Source: an uncultured Draconibacterium sp.
GTDB taxonomy: Bacteria; Bacteroidota; Bacteroidia; Bacteroidales; Prolixibacteraceae
DNA length: 64,000 bases
Reading direction: 5' to 3'
NCBI RefSeq assembly: GCF_963674925.1
Contig: NZ_OY771647.1
Coordinates: forward strand, 201,501 to 265,500
Part shown: in pieces, positions 46,303 to 55,390 of the stretch
Numbering within the stretch: position 1 is the first letter of the stretch
Layout: each line of letters begins with the position of its first letter
Made by a program: the position numbers and the translations under genes
The notes under the pieces: model-generated
Told to the model about the DNA's origin: nothing
The model's input: only the letters and a program-made list of their open reading frames with translations
The model's database searches: none

Positions 46303-47175
46303 TTATAATCCTAACTTTTCTTTCACCAATCCGGGAATTTCACGTGGTTCTTTTGCCACCGGAACATCTGCAGCTTTAAAAGCTTTAATCTTTTCTTCCG
46401 CAGTTCCCGATCCGCTTGAAATAATAGCACCGGCGTGTCCCATCCGTTTTCCCGGAGGCGCTGATTGCCCGGCAATAAATGCAACTACCGGCTTGGTCAT
46501 TTTCTCTTTAATAAAACGGGCTGCCTGCTCTTCTGCATCACCGCCAATTTCACCAATTAAAACAACGGCTTCAGTAGCCGGATCGTTTTCGTACATCTCC
46601 AGCAAATCGATGAAATACAGTCCTGAAACGGCATCGCCACCAATTCCTACGCAAGTAGTCTGGCCCAGTCCACTCTCGGTCAACATATTCACAACTTCAT
46701 ACGTCAATGTTCCCGAACGCGAGATCAAACCAACATTTCCTTTTTTGAATATCATTGCCGGTAAAATTCCGATCAAACACTCGTCAGGTGTTATTAATCC
46801 CGGACAGTTGGCACCAACCAGTTTTGTACCGTTTTGTTTTAAAACCGGAGTTACTTTAATCATGTCCTGAACCGGAACATGTTCGGTAATACAAACCACC
46901 AATTCAATGCCTGCATAACTGGCCTCCATTATGGCATCGGCAGCAAAAGCCGCCGGCACAAATATTACCGAAGCGTTCGCTCCTGTTGCTTTAACGGCAT
47001 CTTCAACACTGTTAAAAACCGGAACACCTTCAACTTCCTGACCGGCTTTACCGGGCGAAGTTCCACCAACAACATTGGTTCCGTAAGCTTTCATTTTTGA
47101 GGTATGAAAAGCTCCGTCGCGACCGGTAATTCCCTGTACTATTACTTTTGTATCTTTATTTATAAGTATGCTCAT
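46303..47175 (-). CDS. sucD: succinyl-CoA synthetase alpha subunit
   Basis: The alpha subunit carries the phosphorylated histidine and the CoA site of succinate-CoA ligase in the TCA cycle. The 290-residue length is standard. The CoA-binding Rossmann fold begins ILINKDTKVIVQGITGRDGA, followed by GTNVVGGTSPGKAG. The active histidine is about residue 247 in GKRMGHAGAIISSG. sucC lies 24 bp upstream on the same strand, so both subunits are made from one mRNA. Confidence 0.98.
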   Translation of the reverse strand: MSILINKDTKVIVQGITGRDGAFHTSKMKAYGTNVVGGTSPGKAGQEVEGVPVFNSVEDAVKATGANASVIFVPAAFAADAIMEASYAGIELVVCITEHVPVQDMIKVTPVLKQNGTKLVGANCPGLITPDECLIGILPAMIFKKGNVGLISRSGTLTYEVVNMLTESGLGQTTCVGIGGDAVSGLYFIDLLEMYENDPATEAVVLIGEIGGDAEEQAARFIKEKMTKPVVAFIAGQSAPPGKRMGHAGAIISSGSGTAEEKIKAFKAADVPVAKEPREIPGLVKEKLGL

Positions 47176-47199
47176 TACTTTTTACTTTAAACTTTTGCC

Positions 47200-48333
47200 T
47201 TACTTTTTACTTAACTCTATTGCTGTTTGAGCCGCTTCGCGCATGGTTTCAACAACCGGCAATCCTGTTTGCTTAATAATCTCCAGGCCTTCTTTGGCGT
47301 TGGTTCCCGACAAACGAATTACAATTGGCACATCAGTTTTTATCTGATCGAGTGCGATTACCAAACCGCGAGCAACATCGTCGCAACGGGTAATACCTCC
47401 AAAAATGTTAATCATTACCGAGTTTACATTCTGGTCGCTCAGCAAAATATTCATGGCATCCACCACTTTTTGCGGATTCGAAGAACCACCAATATCAAGG
47501 AAGTTGGCAGGTTCGCCGCCATATAATTTAATCATATCCATGGTAGCCATTGCCAGACCGGCACCGTTTACCATACAACCAATATTTCCATCGAGTTTAA
47601 TGTACGAAAGACCTTTTGCATTTGCTTCAATTTCTTTCAGCTCATCTTTATCAGCCTCGCGCATGCTCAAAATTTCTTTCTGACGATACAAGGCGTTGTC
47701 ATCAAAATTCATTTTACCATCGATAGCCAAAACCTGCTTATCCGGTGTAAGAACCAGCGGGTTGATCTCTGCCAGCGATGAATCGGTATCAACATAAAGC
47801 TGGTAAAGTTTCACCAGTATATTGGCACACTGTCTGATTTCTTTTGGATCGGCAAATAACTGAATGGCAATTTTACGTGCCTGCCAGGGCATTAATCCCA
47901 TCGACGGATCGATAGGCATTTTAATGATTTTCTCCGGCGAAACTTTTGCTACTTCTTCAATTTCAACACCTCCTTCGGCACTGGCCATCAGCGTTACCGA
48001 CTTGGTGTTCCTGTCGTTGATTAAACCAACATAAAATTCCTTTTCAATGTCCACCGCATCGGCAACCAGTACTTTTTCAACGGTAATGCCTTTTATGTCC
48101 ATTCCAAGAATTTGTTCGGCTTTTTCAACGGCCTCGGCTTTTGTATTCGCCAATTTTACGCCGCCGGCTTTTCCGCGTCCTCCAACATGTACCTGCGCTT
48201 TAATAACACGCAGTTTGTCTTTGTCCGACACATTTTGTTTTACTTCATCAACCGTGTGGCAAACAACACCTTCCGGCACAGGAATCCCGTACTTCCTGAA
48301 TAAATTTCGGGCTTGATATTCATGAATTTTCAT
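47200..48333 (-). CDS. sucC: succinyl-CoA synthetase beta subunit
   Basis: The beta subunit binds nucleotide through an ATP-grasp domain and succinate through its C-terminal domain. I use the ATG at 48333 (MKIHEYQARNLFRKYGIPVP), the conserved family start, giving 377 residues; the ten codons before it are not conserved in the family. Characteristic segments are KAQVHVGGRGKAGGVKLA, EINPLVLTPD and the C-terminal VNIFGGITRCD. It is the first gene of sucCD. Confidence 0.98.
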   Translation of the reverse strand: MKIHEYQARNLFRKYGIPVPEGVVCHTVDEVKQNVSDKDKLRVIKAQVHVGGRGKAGGVKLANTKAEAVEKAEQILGMDIKGITVEKVLVADAVDIEKEFYVGLINDRNTKSVTLMASAEGGVEIEEVAKVSPEKIIKMPIDPSMGLMPWQARKIAIQLFADPKEIRQCANILVKLYQLYVDTDSSLAEINPLVLTPDKQVLAIDGKMNFDDNALYRQKEILSMREADKDELKEIEANAKGLSYIKLDGNIGCMVNGAGLAMATMDMIKLYGGEPANFLDIGGSSNPQKVVDAMNILLSDQNVNSVMINIFGGITRCDDVARGLVIALDQIKTDVPIVIRLSGTNAKEGLEIIKQTGLPVVETMREAAQTAIELSKK

Positions 48334-48592
48334 ATATATTAATTGTTTGTCGTCGAAAGCCAACTATAACCGGACCAGAAGCAAAAACATGGTTTCAACA
48401 CTAGTTCATTAACTAATTGACTTTCAGTTTTTAAAAATTAATGTTAAATGTAACGATTATTTAACCGTTAAACCCTTCATTTTGTTTTGAAATTTTATGA
48501 CTTACAACACATTTTTTCTGTAACAAAAATCACTTGATTGTAAAATTCTGCTAAAACAGAAATGCTGTACTGAGCCACTTCTTTTTTTTCAG

Positions 48593-48600
48593 TAGATTTG
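48593..48600 (+). promoter_or_regulatory. candidate -7 element of the SIS-domain gene
   Basis: TAGATTTG matches TAnnTTTG and is followed by a leader of about 15 bases before the ATG at 48622. No clear -33 TTTG was found. The preceding 250 bases between sucC and this gene hold no other gene. Confidence 0.5.
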
Positions 48601-48621
48601 CAGCACTTAAAACAGATTACA

Positions 48622-49239
48622 ATGAAGGAAGCGATCAGACAAGTTATTGAACATGAAGCAAAAGCCATTCAGGCTATTCCGGTAGAAGATGGGATGCTTG
48701 ATGCTATTGAATTGATACACCGCCAGGTACACCAAAAGAATGGAAAACTGGTTACCAGCGGAATGGGAAAAGCCGGGCAAATTGCAGCAAATATTGCAAC
48801 CACATTTAGCTCAACCGGAACACCGGCGGTTTTTCTTCACCCCAGCGAATCGCAACACGGCGACCTTGGAGTGCTACAACAAAACGATGTTTTACTGGTG
48901 ATTTCAAACTCGGGAAAAACCCGCGAAATTATTGAGCTGATTGAGCTGGCAGAAAATTTATATGCAGGAATTCCGCTGATCGTTATTTCGAGTAATCCTG
49001 AAGGTGTGCTGGCAAAAAATGCCGACGCTTTTATTTACACCGGAAACCCGCAGGAAGTTTGCCCGCTGGGACTTTCTCCTACAACATCCACCACCGTAAT
49101 GACCGTAATTGGCGATGCACTGGTGGTATCGATGATGAACAAAATTGGTTTTACCAACGACGATTATGCCAAACGCCACCACGGTGGTTATTTGGGTAGC
49201 AAATCGCGTTTACAGGCCAAGACAGAGAAGAAGGATTGA
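48622..49239 (+). CDS. SIS-domain sugar-phosphate isomerase (KdsD/GutQ-like, lacking CBS domains)
   Basis: A 205-residue protein with a single SIS domain, which binds sugar phosphates. The motif SGMGKAGQIAANIATTFSST, then HPSESQHGDLG and ISNSGKTREIIELI, match the isomerase domain of arabinose-5-phosphate isomerases (KdsD, KpsF, GutQ) that start KDO synthesis. These usually have two C-terminal CBS domains (about 320 residues), which are absent here. The start is the ATG at 48622; a TTG upstream at 48598 would place the promoter inside the gene. Without the CBS pair the enzyme may be unregulated or act on another sugar phosphate. Confidence 0.88.
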   Translation: MKEAIRQVIEHEAKAIQAIPVEDGMLDAIELIHRQVHQKNGKLVTSGMGKAGQIAANIATTFSSTGTPAVFLHPSESQHGDLGVLQQNDVLLVISNSGKTREIIELIELAENLYAGIPLIVISSNPEGVLAKNADAFIYTGNPQEVCPLGLSPTTSTTVMTVIGDALVVSMMNKIGFTNDDYAKRHHGGYLGSKSRLQAKTEKKD

Positions 49240-49286
49240 TAAAAGATTGAGTAGATTGATTTAAGATTTTTAACCCGAAATTGAAG

Positions 49287-49829
49287 ATGAGAATTACAAA
49301 AGAAAATACTGTTGGATTAGTTATCGATATTCAGGAGCGGCTGATTGCTGCCATGAACGATAAAGAAACACTGCTAAAAAATTGTGAAACACTAACGCAG
49401 GGTTTAAAAGAGCTGGAAGTGCCTATGCTGGTATCGCAACAATACACAAAAGGATTGGGCGAAACTGTGCCCGAAATTCAGGCTGCTTTTGATGAGTTCA
49501 GCTACTTTGAAAAGAAAGACTTTAGCTGTTACGATGTTCCTGAGATAGCTGAAAAATTAAAAGAACTGAACGCAAAAAACATCATCATTTGTGGAATTGA
49601 ATCGCACGTGTGTGTACTGCAAACTGCGGTTGATTTAAAAGCTGCCGGTTTAAACCCTATCGTTGTTATGGATTGTGTTTCATCGCGCACCGCTGCTAAT
49701 GTTGAGTTGGCAAAAGAGCGTTTCCGTTTCGAAGGAATTATGATGAGCTCGTACGAATCGATCCTCTTTGAATTAACAGGTTCAGCCGGCGATCCTTCGT
49801 TCCGTGCCATTTCAAAACTCGTAAAATAG
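49287..49829 (+). CDS. isochorismatase-like cysteine hydrolase
   Basis: A 180-residue alpha/beta hydrolase of the isochorismatase superfamily, whose members act on amides or nicotinamide-like substrates. The start is ATG at 49287, with MRITKENTVGLVIDIQERL holding the catalytic Asp. The nucleophile is in GIESHVCVLQTAVDL, and the conserved VMDCVSSRTAANVELA follows. It is most like the YcaC-type group found widely in Bacteroidota, with unknown physiological substrate. It follows the SIS gene by 47 bp and may share its transcript. Confidence 0.9.
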   Translation: MRITKENTVGLVIDIQERLIAAMNDKETLLKNCETLTQGLKELEVPMLVSQQYTKGLGETVPEIQAAFDEFSYFEKKDFSCYDVPEIAEKLKELNAKNIIICGIESHVCVLQTAVDLKAAGLNPIVVMDCVSSRTAANVELAKERFRFEGIMMSSYESILFELTGSAGDPSFRAISKLVK

Positions 49830-49840
49830 AAAACACCATA

Positions 49841-49870
49841 GTCATCGCCTGCGTCAATTCAGGCGATGAC
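49841..49870 (+). terminator. strong hairpin after isochorismatase-like gene
   Basis: GTCATCGCCTG (49841-49851) and CAGGCGATGAC (49860-49870) form a perfect 11-bp stem with an eight-base loop. The downstream sequence ATTTAATAAAA is only weakly T-rich, so termination is likely but not canonical. The GTCAT/ATGAC ends recall the palindromic elements at 33091 and 53257. Confidence 0.6.
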
Positions 49871-49885
49871 ATTTAATAAAACACT

Positions 49886-50716
49886 ATGCTCGAAATTTGC
49901 GCCATCGCATCAGGAAGTAACGGAAACTGCTATTACATTGGAAATGAAAACTCGGCAATTTTAGTGGATGCCGGAATTTCTACCAAGCAGATTCTGAATC
50001 GAATGAAAGAACGCGGTCTGGATGCAAGCAAGTTACGGGCGCTTTTTATTACCCACGAACACAGCGACCACATGCGCGGTGCACGGGTTATGGGGAAACG
50101 ACTTCAGATTCCGGTGTACATGACCGCCAAAACCTACGATGGTTCGTATAAAAATCTTCGGCCCGATTACCCACGGTTTTTTACCTGCGATGAAACGATC
50201 GAGGTGGATGATTTTACTGTTCACCCGGTACAAAAATTCCACGATGCTGCCGACCCGTGTTCATTCAGAATTAGCTACAACGACATTAACATTGGCGTTT
50301 TTACCGACATTGGTGAAGCGTGCGAAAATGTAAAAGAGCATGTTGCAAAATGTAATGCTTTATTCCTGGAATCGAACTACGATGAAAAAATGCTTTGGGA
50401 AGGCCGCTATCCTCAATTCCTAAAAGAAAGAGTTGCATCTAATGTTGGGCACCTCTCGAACGACCAGGCTTTTGAACTGCTGGATAAACATACCAACGGT
50501 GAATTGAGATGCGTCTTTCTGAGCCACATATCAAAAGACAATAACACGCATAAAAAAGCTTTGGAAACAATGCAGCCTCTCACTGATCGATTCGAAATAA
50601 ATATTGCATCGCGCTTTGAAGCCTCGGAAGTTTATCAGCTTACATCCACTGCTGGTCATAAAAAACAAATCCCGAACAATCCTCAAAATTTAAAACTGCA
50701 GTTTCCTGAGTTTTAA
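49886..50716 (+). CDS. metallo-beta-lactamase-fold metal hydrolase (YycJ-like)
   Basis: A 276-residue cytoplasmic hydrolase of the metallo-beta-lactamase fold. The metal motif is THEHSDHMRGARVMG (HxHxDH), and later ligands are likely in VHPVQKFHDAADP and FTDIGEACENV. The region SNVGHLSNDQAFELLDKHTN, then FLSHISKDNNTHKKA, matches the YycJ/WalJ group, which in Firmicutes sits with a cell-wall two-component system and has been linked to DNA handling. No such neighbours exist here. The start is the ATG at 49886, just after the hairpin. Confidence 0.93.
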   Translation: MLEICAIASGSNGNCYYIGNENSAILVDAGISTKQILNRMKERGLDASKLRALFITHEHSDHMRGARVMGKRLQIPVYMTAKTYDGSYKNLRPDYPRFFTCDETIEVDDFTVHPVQKFHDAADPCSFRISYNDINIGVFTDIGEACENVKEHVAKCNALFLESNYDEKMLWEGRYPQFLKERVASNVGHLSNDQAFELLDKHTNGELRCVFLSHISKDNNTHKKALETMQPLTDRFEINIASRFEASEVYQLTSTAGHKKQIPNNPQNLKLQFPEF

Positions 50717-50821
50717 CCGGCCATAAAAGCAGGATTGAGTCTTATTCGAGATTCGATGCTATCCGGAATTTCTTCCGCAATTCCAAATTCAATTGCAAAT
50801 TAGCTTTTGATTTTGATATAA

Positions 50822-52138
50822 TTAGCCATTCAATAAATTATCGCTTAAAGCTTGTAGCGTTTCCTTTTTATTTTGAGTTGGTATCAGAATAGAAATATTG
50901 TGATTACTACCACCGTACGATATCATACGAATAGGAATACCATCAAGTGCCTTAAATACCTTCGGGGCAAAACCTTGTTCTTCCTGGATGATATCGCCAA
51001 CAATACAAACGATAGTCATATCCTGATCGAACACAACAGTACCATAATTATCCAGTTCCTCTTTTATTGAATCAAGGTTCCGGGTATCGTCAATCGTTAA
51101 GGAAACAGCCACCTCCGAAGTTGATATCATGTCGATAGGCGTACGGAAATCGGCAAATACTTTAAAGATTTTCGACAGGAAACCATAGGCATTTAACATC
51201 CTTCCCGAGCGAATCTTTATTGCGGTAATTCCGTCTTTTGCAGCAACAGCCTTAATTCCACGTCCATTCGATTCTGCGGTAATAAGTGTACCGTTGTCAG
51301 TTGGATTCATGGTGTTTTTCAGGCGAACCGGAATGTTCTGAACACGCGCCGGCAAAACCGTTTGCGGATGCAGAATTTTTGCTCCGAAAAAGGCCAGCTC
51401 AGCCGCTTCGTTAAACGACAACTGATCGATTTTTTTGGTATTGTCAACAAAGCGGGGATCGTTGTTGTGAAATCCGTCGATATCTGTCCAAATCTGAATT
51501 TCATCAGCATCAATGGCTGCACCAATTAACGAAGCAGTGTAATCACTACCACCGCGCTGCAGGTTATTTATTTCACCGTCGGCGTCTCTGCAAATAAATC
51601 CCTGGGTGATATAATACTTCGCTTCGCCCACCTCTTTCAATACGGTCTTAATATGCTCGCGAATGTAATTCAGGTCGGCAGCTTTATCCTCATCAATTTT
51701 CATAAAATCAAGAGCCGGCAACAACTTTGTATCATGGCCATTTTCGTTCATCAGCAAGGTTACCAGGTTAGTTGATATAATCTCGCCCTGCGCCAGAATT
51801 GTATTTTCGCCAACTTCGCTAAAAGTGCCCGATGTAAATGATTTTATCGTTTGAAAAACATCTTTAATGATCTTTAATCCCTTCTTCTTGTTTTCTTCGG
51901 AAGTAAAAAGTTCAGCAACTACCTTTTTATAATTTTCCTCCAGGTTCCCAATAAAAATACGTGCGGTATCCTTATTCTTCTTCTTAAGATAATTTGAAAT
52001 TTCTACCAAAGAATTGGTTGTTCCTGACATAGCTGATAACACAACTATCTTTTGCTCTCCATCGGTTACCAAATCCATAACAGCCCTCATGTTCTCGGGC
52101 GAGCCAACCGATGTACCTCCGAATTTTAAAACTTTCAT
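50822..52138 (-). CDS. lysC: aspartate kinase (monofunctional, ACT-regulated)
   Basis: Aspartate kinase phosphorylates aspartate, the first step toward lysine, threonine and methionine. The start is the ATG at 52138 (MKVLKFGGTSVGSPENMRAV), giving 438 residues; a reading from 52153 adds five lysine-rich residues. The kinase domain covers about 1-285 with FGGTSVGS, ITQGFICRDADGEINNLQRG and GSDYTASLIGAAI. Two ACT domains follow (about 305-435), ending PIRMISYGGSNHNISILIP. It is monofunctional (no homoserine dehydrogenase fused), so feedback by lysine or threonine through the ACT pair is expected. It stands alone, with convergent or divergent neighbours. Confidence 0.96.
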   Translation of the reverse strand: MKVLKFGGTSVGSPENMRAVMDLVTDGEQKIVVLSAMSGTTNSLVEISNYLKKKNKDTARIFIGNLEENYKKVVAELFTSEENKKKGLKIIKDVFQTIKSFTSGTFSEVGENTILAQGEIISTNLVTLLMNENGHDTKLLPALDFMKIDEDKAADLNYIREHIKTVLKEVGEAKYYITQGFICRDADGEINNLQRGGSDYTASLIGAAIDADEIQIWTDIDGFHNNDPRFVDNTKKIDQLSFNEAAELAFFGAKILHPQTVLPARVQNIPVRLKNTMNPTDNGTLITAESNGRGIKAVAAKDGITAIKIRSGRMLNAYGFLSKIFKVFADFRTPIDMISTSEVAVSLTIDDTRNLDSIKEELDNYGTVVFDQDMTIVCIVGDIIQEEQGFAPKVFKALDGIPIRMISYGGSNHNISILIPTQNKKETLQALSDNLLNG

Positions 52139-52304
52139 TTCTTTCTTTTTCAAAAATTTAGTGGTGCAAATATGAAGAATTTTTAAATCATTAGAAAAGC
52201 TTTCTCTTAAACGTGCATATTTATTCAGTCTTTTTGCATATTTATTAACGTTTTGCTATGATAAGTATCACATTCAGGCTTAAAAACCATTCTTACGCAA
52301 GCGG

Positions 52305-52312
52305 TACATTTG
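52305..52312 (+). promoter_or_regulatory. candidate -7 element of the DUF302-like gene
   Basis: TACATTTG matches TAnnTTTG, with about 24 bases to the ATG at 52337. The -33 element is not clear. Confidence 0.45.
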
Positions 52313-52336
52313 GCAAAAAACTAAATCAGTACCAAA

Positions 52337-53224
52337 ATGAAACGTATCTTTCTATTAACCGTTATTTACCTTTTTTCCTTATCCGCGATTCATGCGCAAG
52401 ACGAATCGTCCTATTTTCTCATTAGTAAATCGGAGGAATCAGTAGCCGAAGGAATCGCTAAAATTAAATCAGCACTGTCTGAATCGGGCTTCAGAGTAAT
52501 TGGCGATTATCATCCTGCCCAATCAGAGAATTTAGCTGTTGTTTGTTACACTCACCCAAAACTGGAAGAAATTGCGCTTGGTTTCAGCGACCGCGGGGCA
52601 TTGGCATCGGCACTAAAAATTGGATTGAAAAAACAAGGAGAAACGCTCAATATTAGCATGGTAAATCCGATGTATTTATTTTTCGCCTACTTTGTTGATG
52701 GTGTGGATAAGCAAGAAGATGCGTTACGCAAAATATCAGATCAGGCAATTGAAGCCATGCAAAAAATTGGCACACTAAAAGAACCTTTTGGCGGAACATT
52801 GGAAAAGAACAAGTTGCAAAAATACCACTACAAGGTAATGATGCCTTATTTTACCGATGCCGAAGAGCTGAGAACATTCGATTCGTTTGATGAAGGTTTA
52901 AAAACCATCCGGCAAAACCTGGAGGCAGGCAAAGGAGAAACTGAAAAAGTTTACGAGTTGGCTTATTCCGATAAGAACGTGGCCGTTTGGGGTGTTGCAT
53001 TAAAAAATGCAGAAGACGGAGAAGCCCATTTTTTACCAATAATAGGCGACGATCATATGGCAGCAATGCCCTACGAAATCATTCTTCAGGGAAATACAGC
53101 AAGCATACTTCCGGGAAAATACCGGATTGCATTGCATTGGCCCGAACTTACCATGGGTACATTTATGAAAATTATGAGTACACCGGGCGACATTAAAAAG
53201 TCAATGGAAAAACTGACGGAATAA
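52337..53224 (+). CDS. secreted DUF302-like protein
   Basis: A 295-residue exported protein with the signal peptide MKRIFLLTVIYLFSLSAIHA. The region at about residues 30-130 resembles DUF302: a helix (VAEGIAKIKSALSESGFRVI) followed by strands with YHPAQSENLAVVCYTHPKLE and a loop with FSDRGALASALKIGL. The second half resembles the same fold again (FDSFDEGLKTIRQNLEAG and VYELAYSDKNVAVWGVAL), so the protein may be a tandem of two related domains. No catalytic motif is visible. The function of DUF302 is poorly known. It is monocistronic. Confidence 0.7.
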   Translation: MKRIFLLTVIYLFSLSAIHAQDESSYFLISKSEESVAEGIAKIKSALSESGFRVIGDYHPAQSENLAVVCYTHPKLEEIALGFSDRGALASALKIGLKKQGETLNISMVNPMYLFFAYFVDGVDKQEDALRKISDQAIEAMQKIGTLKEPFGGTLEKNKLQKYHYKVMMPYFTDAEELRTFDSFDEGLKTIRQNLEAGKGETEKVYELAYSDKNVAVWGVALKNAEDGEAHFLPIIGDDHMAAMPYEIILQGNTASILPGKYRIALHWPELTMGTFMKIMSTPGDIKKSMEKLTE

Positions 53225-53237
53225 AAAAGTAGAGGCA

Positions 53238-53356
53238 GTTCAAAAAGCCCTTGTTTCGTCATCCTGAACTTGTTTCAGGATTTTTAAACTACTTGTAAAT
53301 AGTGAAGTCAGATTCTGAAATGAATTCAGAATGACGTTATTTACAACTTTTTGAAC
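53238..53356. repeat. nested palindromic repeat, CGTCAT/ATGACG type with outer arms
   Basis: An outer 10-bp inverted pair, GTTCAAAAAG (53238-53247) and CTTTTTGAAC (53347-53356), encloses CGTCAT (53257-53262) and ATGACG (53331-53336). These in turn enclose the hairpins TCCTGAA/TTCAGGA and ATTCTGAA/TTCAGAAT. The inner layout is the same as at 33091-33148. It fills the gap between the convergent DUF302-like and hydrolase genes and may serve as terminator for both. Confidence 0.7.
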
Positions 53357-53366
53357 AGCTTAATTT

Positions 53367-54254
53367 CTATAATAACTTTTCAATAAAAAATTCAACCACA
53401 TCTTTACCCGACGGATCTGAAATTCCGATGGCAGGAGCATAAACAATTGCCTCGGCACCAACTTCTTCGGCACGGTCTTTTAGCGCTTTTGCATGCAAGG
53501 GATGATGATGCAATTCATCTTCGTTGGTTGGGATGCCACCTTCGTAATGATTGAACACAAAAAACGGCACGGCATCTTTTGTCATTTTAGTCAGGAAATC
53601 AAGTTCTGAGCGAATTTCATTTTGTGTAAACAGATCGATTCCCTCTGCCGATTTCAGGCCAAAAACACGGGCGATGGTCAACAAATCCTCAGTACTTTGA
53701 TACGGTGGAATACCAATCAACTCGGGCCAGCGTAAAATGTCGTAAGTAGATTGCGTGGAGAACGCTGCAGCGCACGAAATAATAGTTGATTCCCGCAACA
53801 CCGAATCGTCACTTTCGGCATCAGCCATATCATCCGAAAACGCGAGCCACAATGAAGTTCCGGCTCCGGCTGAACCTCCACTGCAGGCAATGCGATTTTT
53901 ATCGATATTATATTTTTCGGCGTTGGCCCGGATATATTGCAGGCAGCGCTTTGAGTCGTTCATGCTACCGAGAACTCCGTATGGCGGCTCGCTCATAAAA
54001 CGGTAATTAATGCTGGCAATTGAAATACCGGCATCGAGCAAACGTACCCAGTCTTCCGAATCGTAATACCTGCTTTTATCGCCACCAATAAAACCACCAC
54101 CATGAATATACATTACAAGCGGAGTTGGTTGATCTGAATCGGCGAGCCATATGTCAAAAGTATTGCGTTCATGATCGCCGTATCGTTCGTTGGCAAAATT
54201 TGCAGGCACGCCTTCAGCATTTATAGCTTTAGGTAAATCTATATTTTCGGTCAT
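53367..54254 (-). CDS. alpha/beta-hydrolase (hormone-sensitive-lipase-like esterase)
   Basis: A 295-residue esterase-type hydrolase without a signal peptide. The oxyanion motif HGGG occurs in MYIHGGGFIGGDKSRYY and the nucleophile is in CSGGSAGAGTSLWLAFS (GxSxG form GGSAG). Both match the HSL/BD-FAE-like group. The usual acid and histidine are less clear: HHHPLHAKALKDRAEEVG near the C-terminus may supply the His. The enzyme shares fold and motif type with the secreted esterase at 30577-31629, but it is cytoplasmic by prediction. The substrate is not predictable. Confidence 0.85.
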   Translation of the reverse strand: MTENIDLPKAINAEGVPANFANERYGDHERNTFDIWLADSDQPTPLVMYIHGGGFIGGDKSRYYDSEDWVRLLDAGISIASINYRFMSEPPYGVLGSMNDSKRCLQYIRANAEKYNIDKNRIACSGGSAGAGTSLWLAFSDDMADAESDDSVLRESTIISCAAAFSTQSTYDILRWPELIGIPPYQSTEDLLTIARVFGLKSAEGIDLFTQNEIRSELDFLTKMTKDAVPFFVFNHYEGGIPTNEDELHHHPLHAKALKDRAEEVGAEAIVYAPAIGISDPSGKDVVEFFIEKLL

Positions 54255-54294
54255 TTTTGTTTTAGTTTTATTGGTAATTCCGCAAATTGTGTGG

Positions 54295-55083
54295 CTAGTA
54301 CATTCTTAGTGGTTGCCCAATTTGCAATACGGAGTTTTCCGAAATATTGTTCAGGCGGCACAACTGGTTAATCGGAGTTTTAAACTTTCGTGAGATAACC
54401 CAAAGCGAATCGCCCGAGCGCACCTTGTAATATTCGGGCACGGCTACGTTTGTCGAGTACCCTTTTGGTTTTAGCTTTTTATGCAGTGCCATCAAACTCT
54501 CTGTATCAAAAGCGTCTTCGCGTATTTTGTCTTCTTTAAAATCAAAAACCAGTTCGGGATCGAAAGGTTGTGCGTTTTCTCGCATTTCAAAATGCAGGTG
54601 TGGCCCCCGCGCACGGCCTGTACTTCCGGCAAGTCCTATTGGTTCGCCTTTTTCTACGGTATCGCCTTTTCGTTTCAGAAACTTTGAAAGATGCGCATAG
54701 TATGTTTGAATATTGTTCCGGTGCTGAACTACAACCAGGTTTCCAAAACCATAACCCCAGTTCGAACGGGCAATAACACCGCTTTGCGTTGCCACCACGG
54801 TATCGCCCTTATTCATTTTTATATCGGTGCCGTAATGCATGCGCCCCGAGCGCGGACCAAAACGACTGATAATATATCCATCATTCCCCGGAACAATAAA
54901 CTGCTCCAGGTAACCTTTTTGTGCCGATTCGGGAAAGCAGTCTAATGAAGCCCTCAACCCCTCTGTATTTATGGGTTTTGCCACATTTGGCACATCCAAA
55001 GTGTTAACCATTCTACTTTGCCCGAAAGCAACAGACACTGCAAAAAGCAGCAAACAAAAAATTCCCCCTCGTCTAATTATCAT
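54295..55083 (-). CDS. M23 metallopeptidase with C-terminal LysM domain
   Basis: A 262-residue exported cell-wall protein. The start is ATG at 55083, giving the signal peptide MIIRRGGIFCLLLFAVSVAF ending GQ; a longer reading from 55215 has no signal character. The M23 LytM domain (about 100-195) has the zinc motifs HYGTDIKMNKGDTVV (HxxxD) and HLHFEMRE (HxH), and so should cut peptidoglycan cross-links or act as a LytM activator. A LysM peptidoglycan-binding domain follows at about 218-260 (VRSGDSLWVISRKFKTPINQ). It diverges from the aldolase gene. Confidence 0.92.
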   Translation of the reverse strand: MIIRRGGIFCLLLFAVSVAFGQSRMVNTLDVPNVAKPINTEGLRASLDCFPESAQKGYLEQFIVPGNDGYIISRFGPRSGRMHYGTDIKMNKGDTVVATQSGVIARSNWGYGFGNLVVVQHRNNIQTYYAHLSKFLKRKGDTVEKGEPIGLAGSTGRARGPHLHFEMRENAQPFDPELVFDFKEDKIREDAFDTESLMALHKKLKPKGYSTNVAVPEYYKVRSGDSLWVISRKFKTPINQLCRLNNISENSVLQIGQPLRMY

Positions 55084-55390
55084 GCTACAAAAAAAGTCAA
55101 AAGATTCTGGAATTGAAAACGACAAAGCAGGAAGATTATTCTGCGGTGAAACAATTTCTGCTGTTTTAAATCTGAAGTTATTACGACAATCCGCTGGCAA
55201 AAGGAGAATCCGCACTGTTTTTCACCTTTTTCTCATGGCAAAAATTTCATTCTTGTGCTCATTTCATGTTAACAAATATGCTGAAGAGCCGGAAAAAAAG
55301 CACCTTCGAAAAATCATGCTTATCTTTGCAGTACTAACTAAAACAGAACTGATCGCCTGTATTATATTTCAACAAAAAAATAGAATAAAG
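55084..55390. other. divergent gap between peptidase and aldolase genes
   Basis: This 307-bp stretch has no gene of its own; readings that span it are upstream extensions of the peptidase or aldolase frames without conserved features. It holds the promoter region of both genes. The only clear motif is a -7 element for the aldolase. Confidence 0.55.
55321..55328 (+). promoter_or_regulatory. candidate -7 element of the aldolase gene
   Basis: TATCTTTG matches TAnnTTTG, 62 bases before the ATG at 55391. A TTTG at the usual -33 distance is not seen. Confidence 0.5.

Noticed and set aside
46232..46870. Open 212-codon frame antisense to sucD
   Set aside because: It lies fully opposite a strongly conserved gene, has no recognisable motif and is explained by codon bias of sucD.
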